Assembly (NCBI RefSeq): GCF_001510715.1
Contig: NZ_LMTJ01000005.1
Location: 202,360 to 266,359, forward strand
Length of the DNA: 64,000 nucleotides
Direction of reading: 5' to 3'
DNA from: Bacillus sp. FJAT-29814
GTDB lineage: Bacteria > Bacillota > Bacilli > Bacillales > Cytobacillaceae
Shown here: in pieces, positions 56,568 through 64,000 of the stretch
Numbering within the stretch: position 1 is the stretch's first letter
Layout: each line of letters starts with the position of its first letter
The notes under the pieces: model-generated
What the model was told of the DNA's origin: nothing
Database searches by the model: none
Seen by the model: only the letters and a program-made list of their open reading frames with translations
Made by a program: the position numbers and the translations under genes

Positions 56568-57251
56568 ATGAAAAATCGGCAAAATGTTACAATAAAAGGG
56601 ACAAAGGGCGGACTTGTCCTTCATCTAGACGATCGCTGTTCCTATCACGAATTAAAGCGTGAATTGGACCAAAAACTGACTGCAAACCTGCGGACGCAAG
56701 AGGAGCGCCATCTAATCACGGTAAATGTGGAGGTCGGCAATCGTTATCTTACAGAAGAGCAGCGAGAAGAGCTTAAAGAGTTAATCCGCCAAAAGAAGAA
56801 TCTGGTCGTGGACGATATTGAGTCCAATGTCATAACGAAAGAAGAAGCGAATCGGCTGAAGGAAGAGAACGAGGTTATGACGGTATCGAGAATCGTTCGC
56901 TCTGGACAAGTATTAAGGGTTCCGGGGGATTTGCTCTTGATTGGGGATGTCAATCCAGGCGGGACCGTCATCGCCGGCGGCAATATTTTTATTATGGGTA
57001 TTTTAAAAGGAATTGCCCATGCGGGAAGCTTTGGGAATGACCAAGCTGTGATTGCGGCCTCGAGCATGAAGCCGTCTCAGCTAAGAATTGCCAGCCACAT
57101 CAATCGGGCACCGGATTCCAACCCACTCAGCGAAAACCGGGAAATGGAATGTGCTTACATAAATGATAACCATCAAATTATCATCGATAGATTACAAGCT
57201 TTAATTCAGTTAAGGCCTAATCTTACGAGATTGGTAGAAGGGGGACATTAA
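56568..57251 (+). CDS. minC: Septum site-determining protein MinC
   Basis: 227 residues. N-domain begins [17 protein letters not shown]; the C-terminal beta-helix part has [29 protein letters not shown] and the MinD-binding segment [23 protein letters not shown]. It blocks FtsZ assembly away from midcell. Start after gaggtgaaa. Followed after 1 nt by minD. Confidence 0.96.
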   Translation: MKNRQNVTIKGTKGGLVLHLDDRCSYHELKRELDQKLTANLRTQEERHLITVNVEVGNRYLTEEQREELKELIRQKKNLVVDDIESNVITKEEANRLKEENEVMTVSRIVRSGQVLRVPGDLLLIGDVNPGGTVIAGGNIFIMGILKGIAHAGSFGNDQAVIAASSMKPSQLRIASHINRAPDSNPLSENREMECAYINDNHQIIIDRLQALIQLRPNLTRLVEGGH

Positions 57252-57252
57252 A

Positions 57253-58056
57253 GTGGGAGAAGCTATTGTAATTACATCAGGGAAGGGCGGTGTCGGCAAA
57301 ACGACAACCTCCGCAAATATCGGCACGGCGCTGGCCCTTCAAGGGAAAAAAGTATGCTTAGTCGATACAGACATCGGCCTTCGAAACTTGGATGTCGTAA
57401 TGGGGCTTGAAAATAGAATTATCTATGATCTTGTTGATGTAATCGAAAAAAGATGCAAAACGCATCAGGCATTGGTTAAGGATAAACGATTTGATGGTTT
57501 ACTATATTTGCTGCCTGCTGCGCAAACGGTCGATAAGACTGCGGTTAAGCCAGAGCAGATGAAAGAGTTAGTGGAAGAATTAAAACAGGATTATGATTAC
57601 ATTATCATCGACTGTCCTGCCGGAATCGAGCAGGGCTATAAGAATGCAGTCGCCGGTGCCGATAAGGCAATTGTCGTCACCACTCCGGAGGTTTCCGCTG
57701 TTCGCGACGCCGACCGGATTATAGGTTTGCTTGAAAAAGAAAAGGATTTGGAACCGCCTAAATTAGTTGTTAACCGGATCCGCTACAATATGATGAAAAG
57801 CGGCGATATGCTGGATATCGATGAAATTACCCAGCACCTATCCATTGAGTTAATCGGCATTGTCGCCGATGATGAGGAAGTGATTAAAGCTTCCAACCAC
57901 GGTGAGCCAATTGCTCTGAATCCAAACAGTAAGGCCTCGATTGCCTACCGAAATATTGCCCGCCGTATACTTGGCGAATCCATTCCGCTTCAGCCATTGG
58001 AGGAAGCCAATAAAGGAGTTTTTTCCAAGTTAAAAAAATTCTTTGGTGTTCGTTAA
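57253..58056 (+). CDS. minD: Septum site-determining ATPase MinD
   Basis: 267 residues. Deviant Walker A KGGVGKTT at residues 11-18, DTDIGLRNLDVVMG near 40, YIIIDCPAGIEQG near 117 and a C-terminal amphipathic membrane helix (GVFSKLKKFFGVR). GTG start directly after minC. A terminator follows, then the sporulation pair spoIVFA-FB. Confidence 0.98.
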   Translation: MGEAIVITSGKGGVGKTTTSANIGTALALQGKKVCLVDTDIGLRNLDVVMGLENRIIYDLVDVIEKRCKTHQALVKDKRFDGLLYLLPAAQTVDKTAVKPEQMKELVEELKQDYDYIIIDCPAGIEQGYKNAVAGADKAIVVTTPEVSAVRDADRIIGLLEKEKDLEPPKLVVNRIRYNMMKSGDMLDIDEITQHLSIELIGIVADDEEVIKASNHGEPIALNPNSKASIAYRNIARRILGESIPLQPLEEANKGVFSKLKKFFGVR

Positions 58057-58064
58057 TAGATATG

Positions 58065-58096
58065 CCTGTTCACATCGAGGTGGACAGGTTTTTTCT
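58065..58096 (+). terminator. Terminator of minCD
   Basis: A 9-bp stem cctgttcac / gtggacagg (one wobble) followed by six Ts. Confidence 0.9.
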
Positions 58097-58106
58097 TTTT
58101 GTAGGG

Positions 58107-58135
58107 TCATACTCCGCCCACCATCCTCATAAACT
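58107..58135 (+). promoter_or_regulatory. Sigma-E promoter of spoIVFAB
   Basis: TCATACT (58107-58113), 14-nt spacer and CATAAACT (58128-58135) match the sigma-E pattern at 6 of 7 and 6 of 7 fixed positions. The operon is sigma-E-dependent in B. subtilis. Confidence 0.75.
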
Positions 58136-58166
58136 TGTACAAACTGTGTGAAAAGGGTTGATGGGT

Positions 58167-58949
58167 ATGGCACGCTCTACTCCGGATGAAATAAGGCGGC
58201 GAATTGCCAAGCGCAAGCGGGAAAAAGGGTCTGGAAGCAACAGTCCTGACCGCCAATTGCTTTGGCCTGGTCAAGAGGAAAAACTCGAATTTAATTATAT
58301 TCCTCCATCCCCAGGCGGCAATAGTGAAGATGGGCATCCGCTATTTAAAAAAGAAGTATTCCTATTCAAAATATTGGCTTCGGTCCTGCTGTTTTTAGTG
58401 GTGGCGATTCTGTTCCGCAATCAATCGGCAGCACTGGACCCGGCGCGGGATTACATTACCAAAACAATGGACAAGGACTTCCAGTTTGCGGCTGTATCCG
58501 AATGGTATGAAAATAAATTCGGCAAGCCGCTGGCGCTGCTCCCGTTCTCCGAAGGGAATAAAACAGAGAAAAATGAAGAACTGCAAAAGGGCGCGGTGCC
58601 TGTATCCGGGAAAATGTTGGAGAACTTTGAGAAAAACGGCCAGGGGATCATGATTGAAACAGCCAAGGATGCCCCCGTCCAAACGATTAATGGCGGTAAT
58701 GTGGTTTTTGCCGGATTAAAAGAAGACATAGGCAAGACGGTCATCATTCAGCATTCTGATGGGACAGAGACCTGGTACGGCAACTTAAACGACATTAAAG
58801 TGAAATTATTTGATTACGCTGAAAAAAGAACCGTAGTCGGTACGGTTTCGGCTTCAGCAGGTGAAGACAAAACGAAAGGGCAATATTATTTTGCCGTTAA
58901 AAAAGGGGATGGCTTCATCGACCCGATTAAGGTGATTCGACTTGAATAA
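58167..58949 (+). CDS. spoIVFA: Stage IV sporulation protein FA
   Basis: 260 residues. Basic cytoplasmic N-terminus (PDEIRRRIAKRKREKG), one membrane helix near 75-92 (LASVLLFLVVAILF), and an outside M23-like domain lacking the metallo-peptidase residues (VIIQHSDGTETWYGNLNDIKVK). It holds SpoIVFB and BofA together and controls pro-sigma-K cleavage. ATG 58167 is chosen, 9 nt after aaaaggg; ATG 58161 and TTG 58158 are closer. Overlaps spoIVFB by 8 nt. Confidence 0.93.
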   Translation: MARSTPDEIRRRIAKRKREKGSGSNSPDRQLLWPGQEEKLEFNYIPPSPGGNSEDGHPLFKKEVFLFKILASVLLFLVVAILFRNQSAALDPARDYITKTMDKDFQFAAVSEWYENKFGKPLALLPFSEGNKTEKNEELQKGAVPVSGKMLENFEKNGQGIMIETAKDAPVQTINGGNVVFAGLKEDIGKTVIIQHSDGTETWYGNLNDIKVKLFDYAEKRTVVGTVSASAGEDKTKGQYYFAVKKGDGFIDPIKVIRLE

Positions 58950-59808
58950 AGCGATCGAGCTGCTTCGTCATGTTCACATCCATCCTTTGTTATGGCTTGT
59001 TATCGCCTTGTCGATTGCGACTGCACATTTTGTGGAGCTGTGTTTGCTGTTAGGTATTATTTTTGTTCATGAAATGGGGCATGCTGCCGCAGCCTCTTTT
59101 TTTTCCTGGCGAATAAAAAAAATCACCCTCCTGCCTTTTGGCGGTGTGGCGGAAATGGATGAGCACGGGAACCGACCGATTAAGGAAGAGGCAATCGTCG
59201 TCCTGGCGGGCCCGCTTCAGCATGTGTGGATGGTGGGCGGAGCGTTTCTCCTGAATTATTTCAACTTGTTTCCGGTAGATTTATTCCCGCTGTTTATCCA
59301 ATACAATCTCATGATTTTGATTTTTAATTTGTTTCCAGTTTGGCCGCTTGACGGAGGAAAACTGGTATTTTTACTGCTCTCATTAAAAGATTCCTTTACC
59401 AATGCCCACCGGCTAACCTTGATTATTTCCTTTATCAGCCTTTGCCTGTTTTCAATCGCCATCCTGATTACCTCACCAGCACATATCAATGTCTGGGTTG
59501 TCATTGGCTTTCTATTTTTCTCGCTTTACTATGAATGGAAGCAGCGGCGGTTCATTTTTATCCGGTTCTTATTGGAACGGTATTACGGAAAAAAATCAAA
59601 CCCACAGGCTTTAATCCCGATTCAGGCGAATGAACAGGATTTGCTGATTCATGTTCTTGAAAAATTTCAGCGGGGCTGCAAGCACCCGATCATCGTAGAA
59701 TCGGACGGAAAGGAAAAGGGGATCCTGGACGAAAACGAAATTCTCCATGCCTACTTTACTGAAAAAAGACTCACCGATAAAATCAGCGACCTTCTTTTTT
59801 TGTTTTAA
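58942..59808 (+). CDS. spoIVFB: Pro-sigma-K processing protease SpoIVFB
   Basis: Site-2-type intramembrane metalloprotease that releases sigma-K in the mother cell. 288 residues with zinc motif HEMGH near residue 43 in IIFVHEMGHAAAA, the second ligand site WPLDGGKL near 135, about six membrane segments, and a C-terminal CBS-like domain (HPIIVESDGKEKGILDENEI). TTG start within the spoIVFA end gives coupled translation. Confidence 0.95.
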   Translation: MNKAIELLRHVHIHPLLWLVIALSIATAHFVELCLLLGIIFVHEMGHAAAASFFSWRIKKITLLPFGGVAEMDEHGNRPIKEEAIVVLAGPLQHVWMVGGAFLLNYFNLFPVDLFPLFIQYNLMILIFNLFPVWPLDGGKLVFLLLSLKDSFTNAHRLTLIISFISLCLFSIAILITSPAHINVWVVIGFLFFSLYYEWKQRRFIFIRFLLERYYGKKSNPQALIPIQANEQDLLIHVLEKFQRGCKHPIIVESDGKEKGILDENEILHAYFTEKRLTDKISDLLFLF

Positions 59809-59852
59809 AAATGTATAATAGAACCAACAATTTAAAAAGTGAGGCAGGCCGA

Positions 59853-61313
59853 TTGGAAAGATTAATTGTTAATTATGCTTCAAGGGAAAAAAGATTTGCC
59901 TATTTGCGAAATCAAAAGGTTGAAAAACTCGTAATCGACCGGCCAGAGCATCGTTCTCTGGTCGGTAATATTTATTATGGGACTGTCACCAAGGTGCTAC
60001 CCGGGATGAATGCCGTGTTCGTCGATATTAGTGAGGAAAAGCAAGCTTATCTGCACCGAGACCAGCTGCCGGCCTATGTGTTGGCTGACGATAAACAGCG
60101 AAATGTATCCTCCTTCGTGCATCAAGGCGAGAAGCTGCTCGTCCAGGTCGAAAAGGATGCAGCCGGTACAAAAGGGGCAAAGGTGACGGGAATTATTGAA
60201 ATCCAGGGGGATAACCTGATTTACATGCCGAACGGGCGCTATGTGGCCGTTTCGAAAAAAATTGCCGATGAAAAGCTCAAGGCTTCACTTCGCCGGATTG
60301 GCAGCACATGTAAAACAGCAGAAGAGGGGCTAATTTTTCGAACATCTGCCTTGAAGTCAGCAGAAACGGAAATCCACGAAGAAATCACGTTTCTGCGCGG
60401 ACAGTATCAGGAACTGCTGCACCGGGCCTCCCAATTGAAGAAGCCGGGGCTGATTTATCAAAATGACAGCTTTACTGAAATGATTATTGGCCAGGCGTCA
60501 CGGATGGTTACCGGAGAAGTCATTGTCGATGACCTTACATTAAAGAAATTGCTAGAAGGCAAAAATATTCGAGCGAATTACTATAATGGAAGGGAAAATA
60601 TTTTTTCGGCCTATAAGGTTGAGCATGAAATCGATAAGGCGCTAAAGCGGATTGTCTGGCTCGATCAAGGTGCCTATCTTATTTTCGATGAAACCGAAGC
60701 GCTGACCATCATTGATGTCAACACCGGAAAATTTTCCGGAAAGCTTGATTACCAGGATACCGTTTTTAAAACAAATCAGCTGGCGGCAAGGGAGATCCTC
60801 AGGCAGCTGAGGCTGCGTGATATTGGCGGCATTGTACTGATTGATTTCATCAATATGAGCCGAGAACAGGACATGAAGGCCATTTTGGAGATCTTGGAGA
60901 CGGAAATTATGAAGGACGAAAGACGGACGAAGGTGATTGGCTTTACTCCGCTTGGCATCCTTCAGTTAACGAGGAAGAAAACGAAGGTGACGCTCTCTGA
61001 GGCATTGCAGGTGAAGTGTCCCGTTTGCGAGGGAACAGGGAGAATACTTAGTGAGGAGACAATTGCTTTCAGGTTGGAACGGGAACTGCTTGAGCATCGG
61101 TTTTCGGAACACGACGCCGTGCTGATTGAGACAACAAAAGCGGTTGTTGAGGCGCTGCTTGGACCAAATAATGAACATAAGGATGCAGTTGAAAGCCTCT
61201 TGCATTTGAAATTATTTTTTTCAATCCGGCATGGAGACAAGCCTTATTATCTATTAAAGCAATTCGGCGTAGTGTCGGAGATTGCCGAAAAAGCTGTTGA
61301 CACTGGGGATTGA
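59853..61313 (+). CDS. rng: Ribonuclease G/E family endoribonuclease
   Basis: 486 residues. N-terminal S1-like domain (GNIYYGTVTKVLPGMNAVFVDI), RNase-H-like and DNase-I-like core with DEVEALTIIDVNTGK-type metal site (DETEALTIIDVNTGKFSG) and IDFINMSREQDMK, then the zinc-link CPVCEGTGR. No long C-terminal scaffold arm, so RNase G-like in length. TTG 59853 follows gaggc at 8 nt; the ATG at 59811 has no RBS and lies on the spoIVFB end. B. subtilis lacks this enzyme and relies on RNase Y. Confidence 0.9.
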   Translation: MERLIVNYASREKRFAYLRNQKVEKLVIDRPEHRSLVGNIYYGTVTKVLPGMNAVFVDISEEKQAYLHRDQLPAYVLADDKQRNVSSFVHQGEKLLVQVEKDAAGTKGAKVTGIIEIQGDNLIYMPNGRYVAVSKKIADEKLKASLRRIGSTCKTAEEGLIFRTSALKSAETEIHEEITFLRGQYQELLHRASQLKKPGLIYQNDSFTEMIIGQASRMVTGEVIVDDLTLKKLLEGKNIRANYYNGRENIFSAYKVEHEIDKALKRIVWLDQGAYLIFDETEALTIIDVNTGKFSGKLDYQDTVFKTNQLAAREILRQLRLRDIGGIVLIDFINMSREQDMKAILEILETEIMKDERRTKVIGFTPLGILQLTRKKTKVTLSEALQVKCPVCEGTGRILSEETIAFRLERELLEHRFSEHDAVLIETTKAVVEALLGPNNEHKDAVESLLHLKLFFSIRHGDKPYYLLKQFGVVSEIAEKAVDTGD

Positions 61314-61334
61314 ATTATGTTAGGATTTTAATGT

Positions 61335-61436
61335 TATGTTTGTAGCGCACCCGTGCTACAACCGCACAGAACAGGTAGTAAGATTTATGCTTGGCATAAA
61401 CGCCTGTGGATGGCGAGTCTGAGTTTATAAGGAGGT
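61335..61436 (+). ncRNA. Ribosomal L21 leader
   Basis: The structured leader before rplU contains a gtagcgcacccgtgctac hairpin and paired segments around gcttggcataaac and cgcctgtggatggcgag. Its position and motifs agree with the Firmicutes L21 leader known upstream of rplU, thought to mediate autoregulation by ribosomal protein. Confidence 0.75.
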
Positions 61437-61443
61437 GCAGTTC

Positions 61444-61752
61444 ATGTACGCAATTATCGAAACTGGCGGTAAGCAACTTAAAGTCGAAGAAGGCCAAGCG
61501 ATCTACATCGAGAAATTAGATGCAGAAGCAGGCGAAACAGTTACTTTTGACAAGGTTCTTTTCGTTGGCGGTGAAACTGTAAAGGTAGGAAGCCCTGTTG
61601 TTGAAGGCGCGACTGTTACAGCTAAAGTTGAAAAGCAAGGCCGTCAAAAGAAAATCATCGTGTTCAAGTACAAAGCGAAGAAAAATAACCGTAAGAAGCA
61701 AGGTCATCGTCAACCTTACACTAAAGTTGTCATCGAAAAAATCAACGCGTAA
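61444..61752 (+). CDS. rplU: 50S ribosomal protein L21
   Basis: 102 residues, starting [17 protein letters not shown] and ending with the basic [15 protein letters not shown] signature. ATG 61444 is preferred over GTG 61435, which is part of the RBS aaggaggtg. First gene of rplU-prp-rpmA under the L21 leader. Confidence 0.98.
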   Translation: MYAIIETGGKQLKVEEGQAIYIEKLDAEAGETVTFDKVLFVGGETVKVGSPVVEGATVTAKVEKQGRQKKIIVFKYKAKKNNRKKQGHRQPYTKVVIEKINA

Positions 61753-61768
61753 GGTGTTGAACCTATAG

Positions 61769-62116
61769 ATGATTAACATTACGATTAATCGTACGGAAGC
61801 CAATTCCATTCAATCATTTGTAATCAGTGGTCATGCTTTTTTCTCTGCGAAGGGAACGGATATTGTATGTGCAGGTGTATCGGCGGTTTCAGTTGGGGCA
61901 ATCAATGCCGTACACGAGTTAACCGGAGTTACTCCTGACATTGCAATTGACCATGAAGAGGGCTTTCTCCGCTGTGTTCTTCCGGGGCAGCTCCCTGAAG
62001 GTATCAATGAGAAAGTTCAACTTCTTCTAGAAGGTATGATTGTCTCATTACGGGCGATTGAAGAGGAGTATGGCGAGCACATAAAAATAACCTTCAAAAA
62101 GCGGGAGGTGGACTAG
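61769..62116 (+). CDS. prp: Ribosomal-processing cysteine protease Prp (YsxB)
   Basis: 115 residues. Catalytic His in SGHAFFSAKG near residue 22 and Cys in DIVCAGVSAVS near 34 match the Prp family, which removes the N-terminal extension of L27 in Firmicutes. The target extension is present in the next gene. Located between rplU and rpmA as usual; the stop touches the rpmA start. Confidence 0.95.
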   Translation: MINITINRTEANSIQSFVISGHAFFSAKGTDIVCAGVSAVSVGAINAVHELTGVTPDIAIDHEEGFLRCVLPGQLPEGINEKVQLLLEGMIVSLRAIEEEYGEHIKITFKKREVD

Positions 62117-62410
62117 ATGTTATTAAAATTAGATCTTCAGTTGTTTGCATCTAAAAAGGGAGTAGGTTCTACAAAGAACGGACGTGACTCCATCTCAAAG
62201 CGCCTTGGCGCTAAGCGTGCAGACGGCCAATTCGTAACCGGCGGATCTATCCTTTACCGTCAACGCGGTACAAAGATTTATCCAGGTGAAAACGTAGGCC
62301 GTGGCGGAGATGACACTCTTTATGCAAAAGTCGACGGCGTTGTTAAATTCGAGCGCGTTGGTCGTGACCGCAAAAAGGTGAGCGTTTATCCAGCTGCTCA
62401 AGAAGCTTAA
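62117..62410 (+). CDS. rpmA: 50S ribosomal protein L27 (with Prp-cleaved leader)
   Basis: 97 residues. Residues 1-10 ([10 protein letters not shown]) form the Prp recognition extension; cleavage by analogy with S. aureus would expose [15 protein letters not shown], whose N-terminus reaches the peptidyl transferase centre. The rest has the L27 signature [20 protein letters not shown] terminator follows. Confidence 0.97.
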   Translation: MLLKLDLQLFASKKGVGSTKNGRDSISKRLGAKRADGQFVTGGSILYRQRGTKIYPGENVGRGGDDTLYAKVDGVVKFERVGRDRKKVSVYPAAQEA

Positions 62411-62420
62411 TGGCTTAGAA

Positions 62421-62452
62421 AACTCTAACCAAATGGTTAGGGTTTTCTTTTT
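62421..62452 (+). terminator. Terminator of rplU-prp-rpmA
   Basis: A 10-bp stem aactctaacc / ggttagggtt (one wobble) with a 4-nt loop and T-rich tail. Confidence 0.88.
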
Positions 62453-62560
62453 GGTTAATTTAGGAAGAATTTTCCGCTCTGCTCCCCCCCTCTCGCTGGT
62501 TAAATTTCCTTCATTTTCCCCTTTACAATACATAAAAATGCTTACTACCGGTTGTTTTTT

Positions 62561-62569
62561 TGATATACT
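62561..62569 (+). promoter_or_regulatory. Candidate extended -10 promoter of spo0B-obg
   Basis: TGaTATACT lies 41 nt before spo0B; the -35 position (cttact) is weak. Confidence 0.4.
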
Positions 62570-62609
62570 ATCAGCAAACAGTTTCCGACAAAGAATTGGA
62601 GAGTACGGT

Positions 62610-63140
62610 ATGGAAAAAGAATGGGACATTATTGAGGTGCTTCGGCATTCACGCCATGACTGGCTAAACAAACTGCAGCTGATCAAGGCAAACTTGGATT
62701 TAGGGCGGATTGACAGGGCGAAAAAGGTAATTGATGAAATTGTCATCGAGACCCAGCATGAGACAAAACTGTCCAATTTATTGCTGCCGAAGTTTGCGGC
62801 ACTGCTTTTAAAAACAAACTGGGAAAACCACTCGTTTCGGCTTGAATATGAAGTTTTTCAGGATTCGGAGTACATAAAGATAGATGATGGCATCCTGGCA
62901 GATTGGACAAAGTCTTTTTTCAACTGTCTGGATCAAGCCATTGAGGCATTTCAGGAGAACGATTTATCAATAACTATTGAGCCGCAGTCAAACGGAATTC
63001 GTTTCTTTTTTGATTTTCGCGGGATAATAAGTAATAATCAACTGATTGAAGCATTCCTTGCAGAACCGGCGATTCATGCGGAGGTTAAAGATCTATCCAA
63101 TAACGAATTTTCCATGGAAGTATTTATGCCGGCCATTTAG
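62610..63140 (+). CDS. spo0B: Sporulation initiation phosphotransferase Spo0B
   Basis: Relays phosphate from Spo0F to Spo0A in the sporulation phosphorelay. 176 residues. The N-terminal helical hairpin has the phosphorylated histidine in RHSRHDWLNKLQLI (His16 here, equivalent to His30 in B. subtilis). The C-terminal part is a degenerate histidine-kinase ATPase fold. ATG 62610 follows ttggagag; the open frame upstream to 62433 runs through the promoter and terminator and is not coding. Confidence 0.95.
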   Translation: MEKEWDIIEVLRHSRHDWLNKLQLIKANLDLGRIDRAKKVIDEIVIETQHETKLSNLLLPKFAALLLKTNWENHSFRLEYEVFQDSEYIKIDDGILADWTKSFFNCLDQAIEAFQENDLSITIEPQSNGIRFFFDFRGIISNNQLIEAFLAEPAIHAEVKDLSNNEFSMEVFMPAI

Positions 63141-63187
63141 GCATGGAATTCAATCAGTAATTTTGAGTATCCGACTGGAGGATAAAG

Positions 63188-64000
63188 ATGTTTGTCGATC
63201 AAGTAAAAGTTTATGTTAAAGGCGGCGACGGCGGCAATGGCATGGTCGCGTTCCGCCGTGAAAAATATGTGCCGAAGGGCGGTCCTGCCGGCGGCGATGG
63301 CGGCAAGGGCGCGGATGTAGTTTTCGTCGTCGAGGAAGGTTTACGGACTCTAATGGATTTCCGCTACCAGCGCCATTTTAAGGCACCGCGCGGCGAGCAT
63401 GGCATGTCCAAGGGACAGCATGGCCGTGGCTCAAAGGATATGATTGTCAAGGTACCGCCGGGAACGGTGGTCATGGATGCAGAAACCAATGAGGTGATTG
63501 CGGACCTGGTTGAGCACGGCCAACGGGCTGTTATTGCCAAAGGAGGTCGCGGCGGCCGGGGGAACACTCGATTCGCAACACCTGCCAATCCTGCCCCCGA
63601 AATCGCTGAAAACGGCGAACCAGGTCAAGAGCGTGACGTAGTTTTGGAATTGAAGCTGTTGGCCGATGTTGGACTCGTTGGGTTTCCGAGTGTCGGGAAG
63701 TCGACGTTGTTGTCGGTTGTTTCATCCGCGAGACCGAAAATTGCCGAATATCATTTTACAACCATTGTACCGAATCTTGGAATGGTTGAGACTGAGGATG
63801 GCCGAAGCTTTGTCATGGCTGACCTCCCAGGGTTGATTGAAGGGGCACATGCCGGTGTTGGGCTGGGACATCAATTTTTACGACATATTGAACGCACAAG
63901 GGTTATTGTTCATGTGATTGATATGGCTGCCATGGAGGGCCGGGATCCTTATGAGGATTATTTGACCATCAACCGTGAATTAAAGGAATATAATTTGCGC
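63188..64000 (+). CDS. obg: GTPase Obg (3' truncated by window end)
   Basis: Essential ribosome-associated GTPase, also linked to the stress response and sporulation. The first 271 residues are visible. The glycine-rich Obg fold fills residues 1-158 ([23 protein letters not shown]), then G1 GFPSVGKST near 166, G2 FTTIVPNLG and G3 DLPGLIEGA near 213. Start ATG after ggaggataaag. It follows spo0B as in B. subtilis. The end of the gene lies outside the window. Confidence 0.97.
   Translation, partial: MFVDQVKVYVKGGDGGNGMVAFRREKYVPKGGPAGGDGGKGADVVFVVEEGLRTLMDFRYQRHFKAPRGEHGMSKGQHGRGSKDMIVKVPPGTVVMDAETNEVIADLVEHGQRAVIAKGGRGGRGNTRFATPANPAPEIAENGEPGQERDVVLELKLLADVGLVGFPSVGKSTLLSVVSSARPKIAEYHFTTIVPNLGMVETEDGRSFVMADLPGLIEGAHAGVGLGHQFLRHIERTRVIVHVIDMAAMEGRDPYEDYLTINRELKEYNLR

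Noticed and set aside
56477..56662. 61-residue frame between mreD and minC
   Set aside because: It runs through the hairpin and into minC in another frame; the cysteine-rich sequence has no family resemblance.
62433..62609. N-terminal extension of Spo0B by 59 residues
   Set aside because: It would start inside the rpmA terminator and cover the promoter; homology and RBS support ATG 62610.
62195..62776. 193-residue minus-strand open frame over rpmA and spo0B
   Set aside because: It crosses two secure genes and a terminator and has no family features.

Overview
The window is chromosomal DNA from an endospore-forming member of the Bacillaceae. Sporulation genes (gerE, gerM, spoVID, ysxE, lonB, spoIIB, spoIVFA, spoIVFB, spo0B) are embedded in a gene order close to the Bacillus subtilis sdh-obg region. 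Codon use is moderately AT-rich and TTG/GTG starts with strong AAGGAGG-type ribosome sites are frequent. Several B. subtilis differences (a class D sortase in place of ysmA, an RNase G gene before rplU, a type IV pilus cluster around the comC position) point to a Neobacillus/Mesobacillus-type species rather than B. subtilis itself; the genus is an inference.

Layout. 0-3 kb: 3' part of sdhC, then sdhA and sdhB (succinate dehydrogenase). 3.1-9.1 kb: sortase D, gerE, a MarR regulator, glutamate racemase, gerM, RNase PH, XTP pyrophosphatase and a phosphodiesterase. 9.2 kb: tRNA-Arg(TCT) with its own promoter and terminator. 9.3-18.6 kb: protein quality control (ysoA, trigger factor, clpX, lonB, lonA) and engB. 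18.6-26 kb: ysxD (minus strand) and the haem operon hemAXCDBL. 26-36.3 kb: spoVID, ysxE, a small minus-strand membrane gene, an orphan O-antigen-ligase-like gene, a T-box leader with valS, folC and a membrane diguanylate cyclase. 36.5-50.8 kb: a type IV pilus locus with two PilX-like proteins, two minor pilins, an acidic membrane protein, a VanW-like protein, PilB, PilT, PilC, PilA, PilD, PilM, PilN and a PilO-like protein. 50.9-64 kb: spoIIB, maf, radC, mreBCD, minCD, spoIVFA/FB, RNase G, the L21 leader with rplU-prp-rpmA, spo0B and the 5' part of obg.

How it works together. Most of the window is the vertically inherited core of cell shape, division, haem synthesis, proteolysis and sporulation. 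The pilus locus is the accessory system: motor ATPases for extension and retraction, platform, alignment proteins, pilins and the peptidase that matures them. It lies where B. subtilis has only comC between folC and spoIIB. A diguanylate cyclase sits immediately upstream and an orphan ligase of the family that contains pilin glycosyltransferases lies 7 kb upstream; a link between these and pili is inference.

The other unusual feature is a set of five intergenic arrays of degenerate 20-21-nt units (near 4.3, 13.6, 23.4, 52.15 and 53.8 kb; the first is loosely spaced). Each has a conserved core of about 10 nt and a variable remainder. Cores are related between arrays, one array switches core type midway, and one lies inside the haem operon. 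I know of no function for them. A 25-bp near-perfect palindrome over the putative pilA -10 element is a further regulatory candidate.
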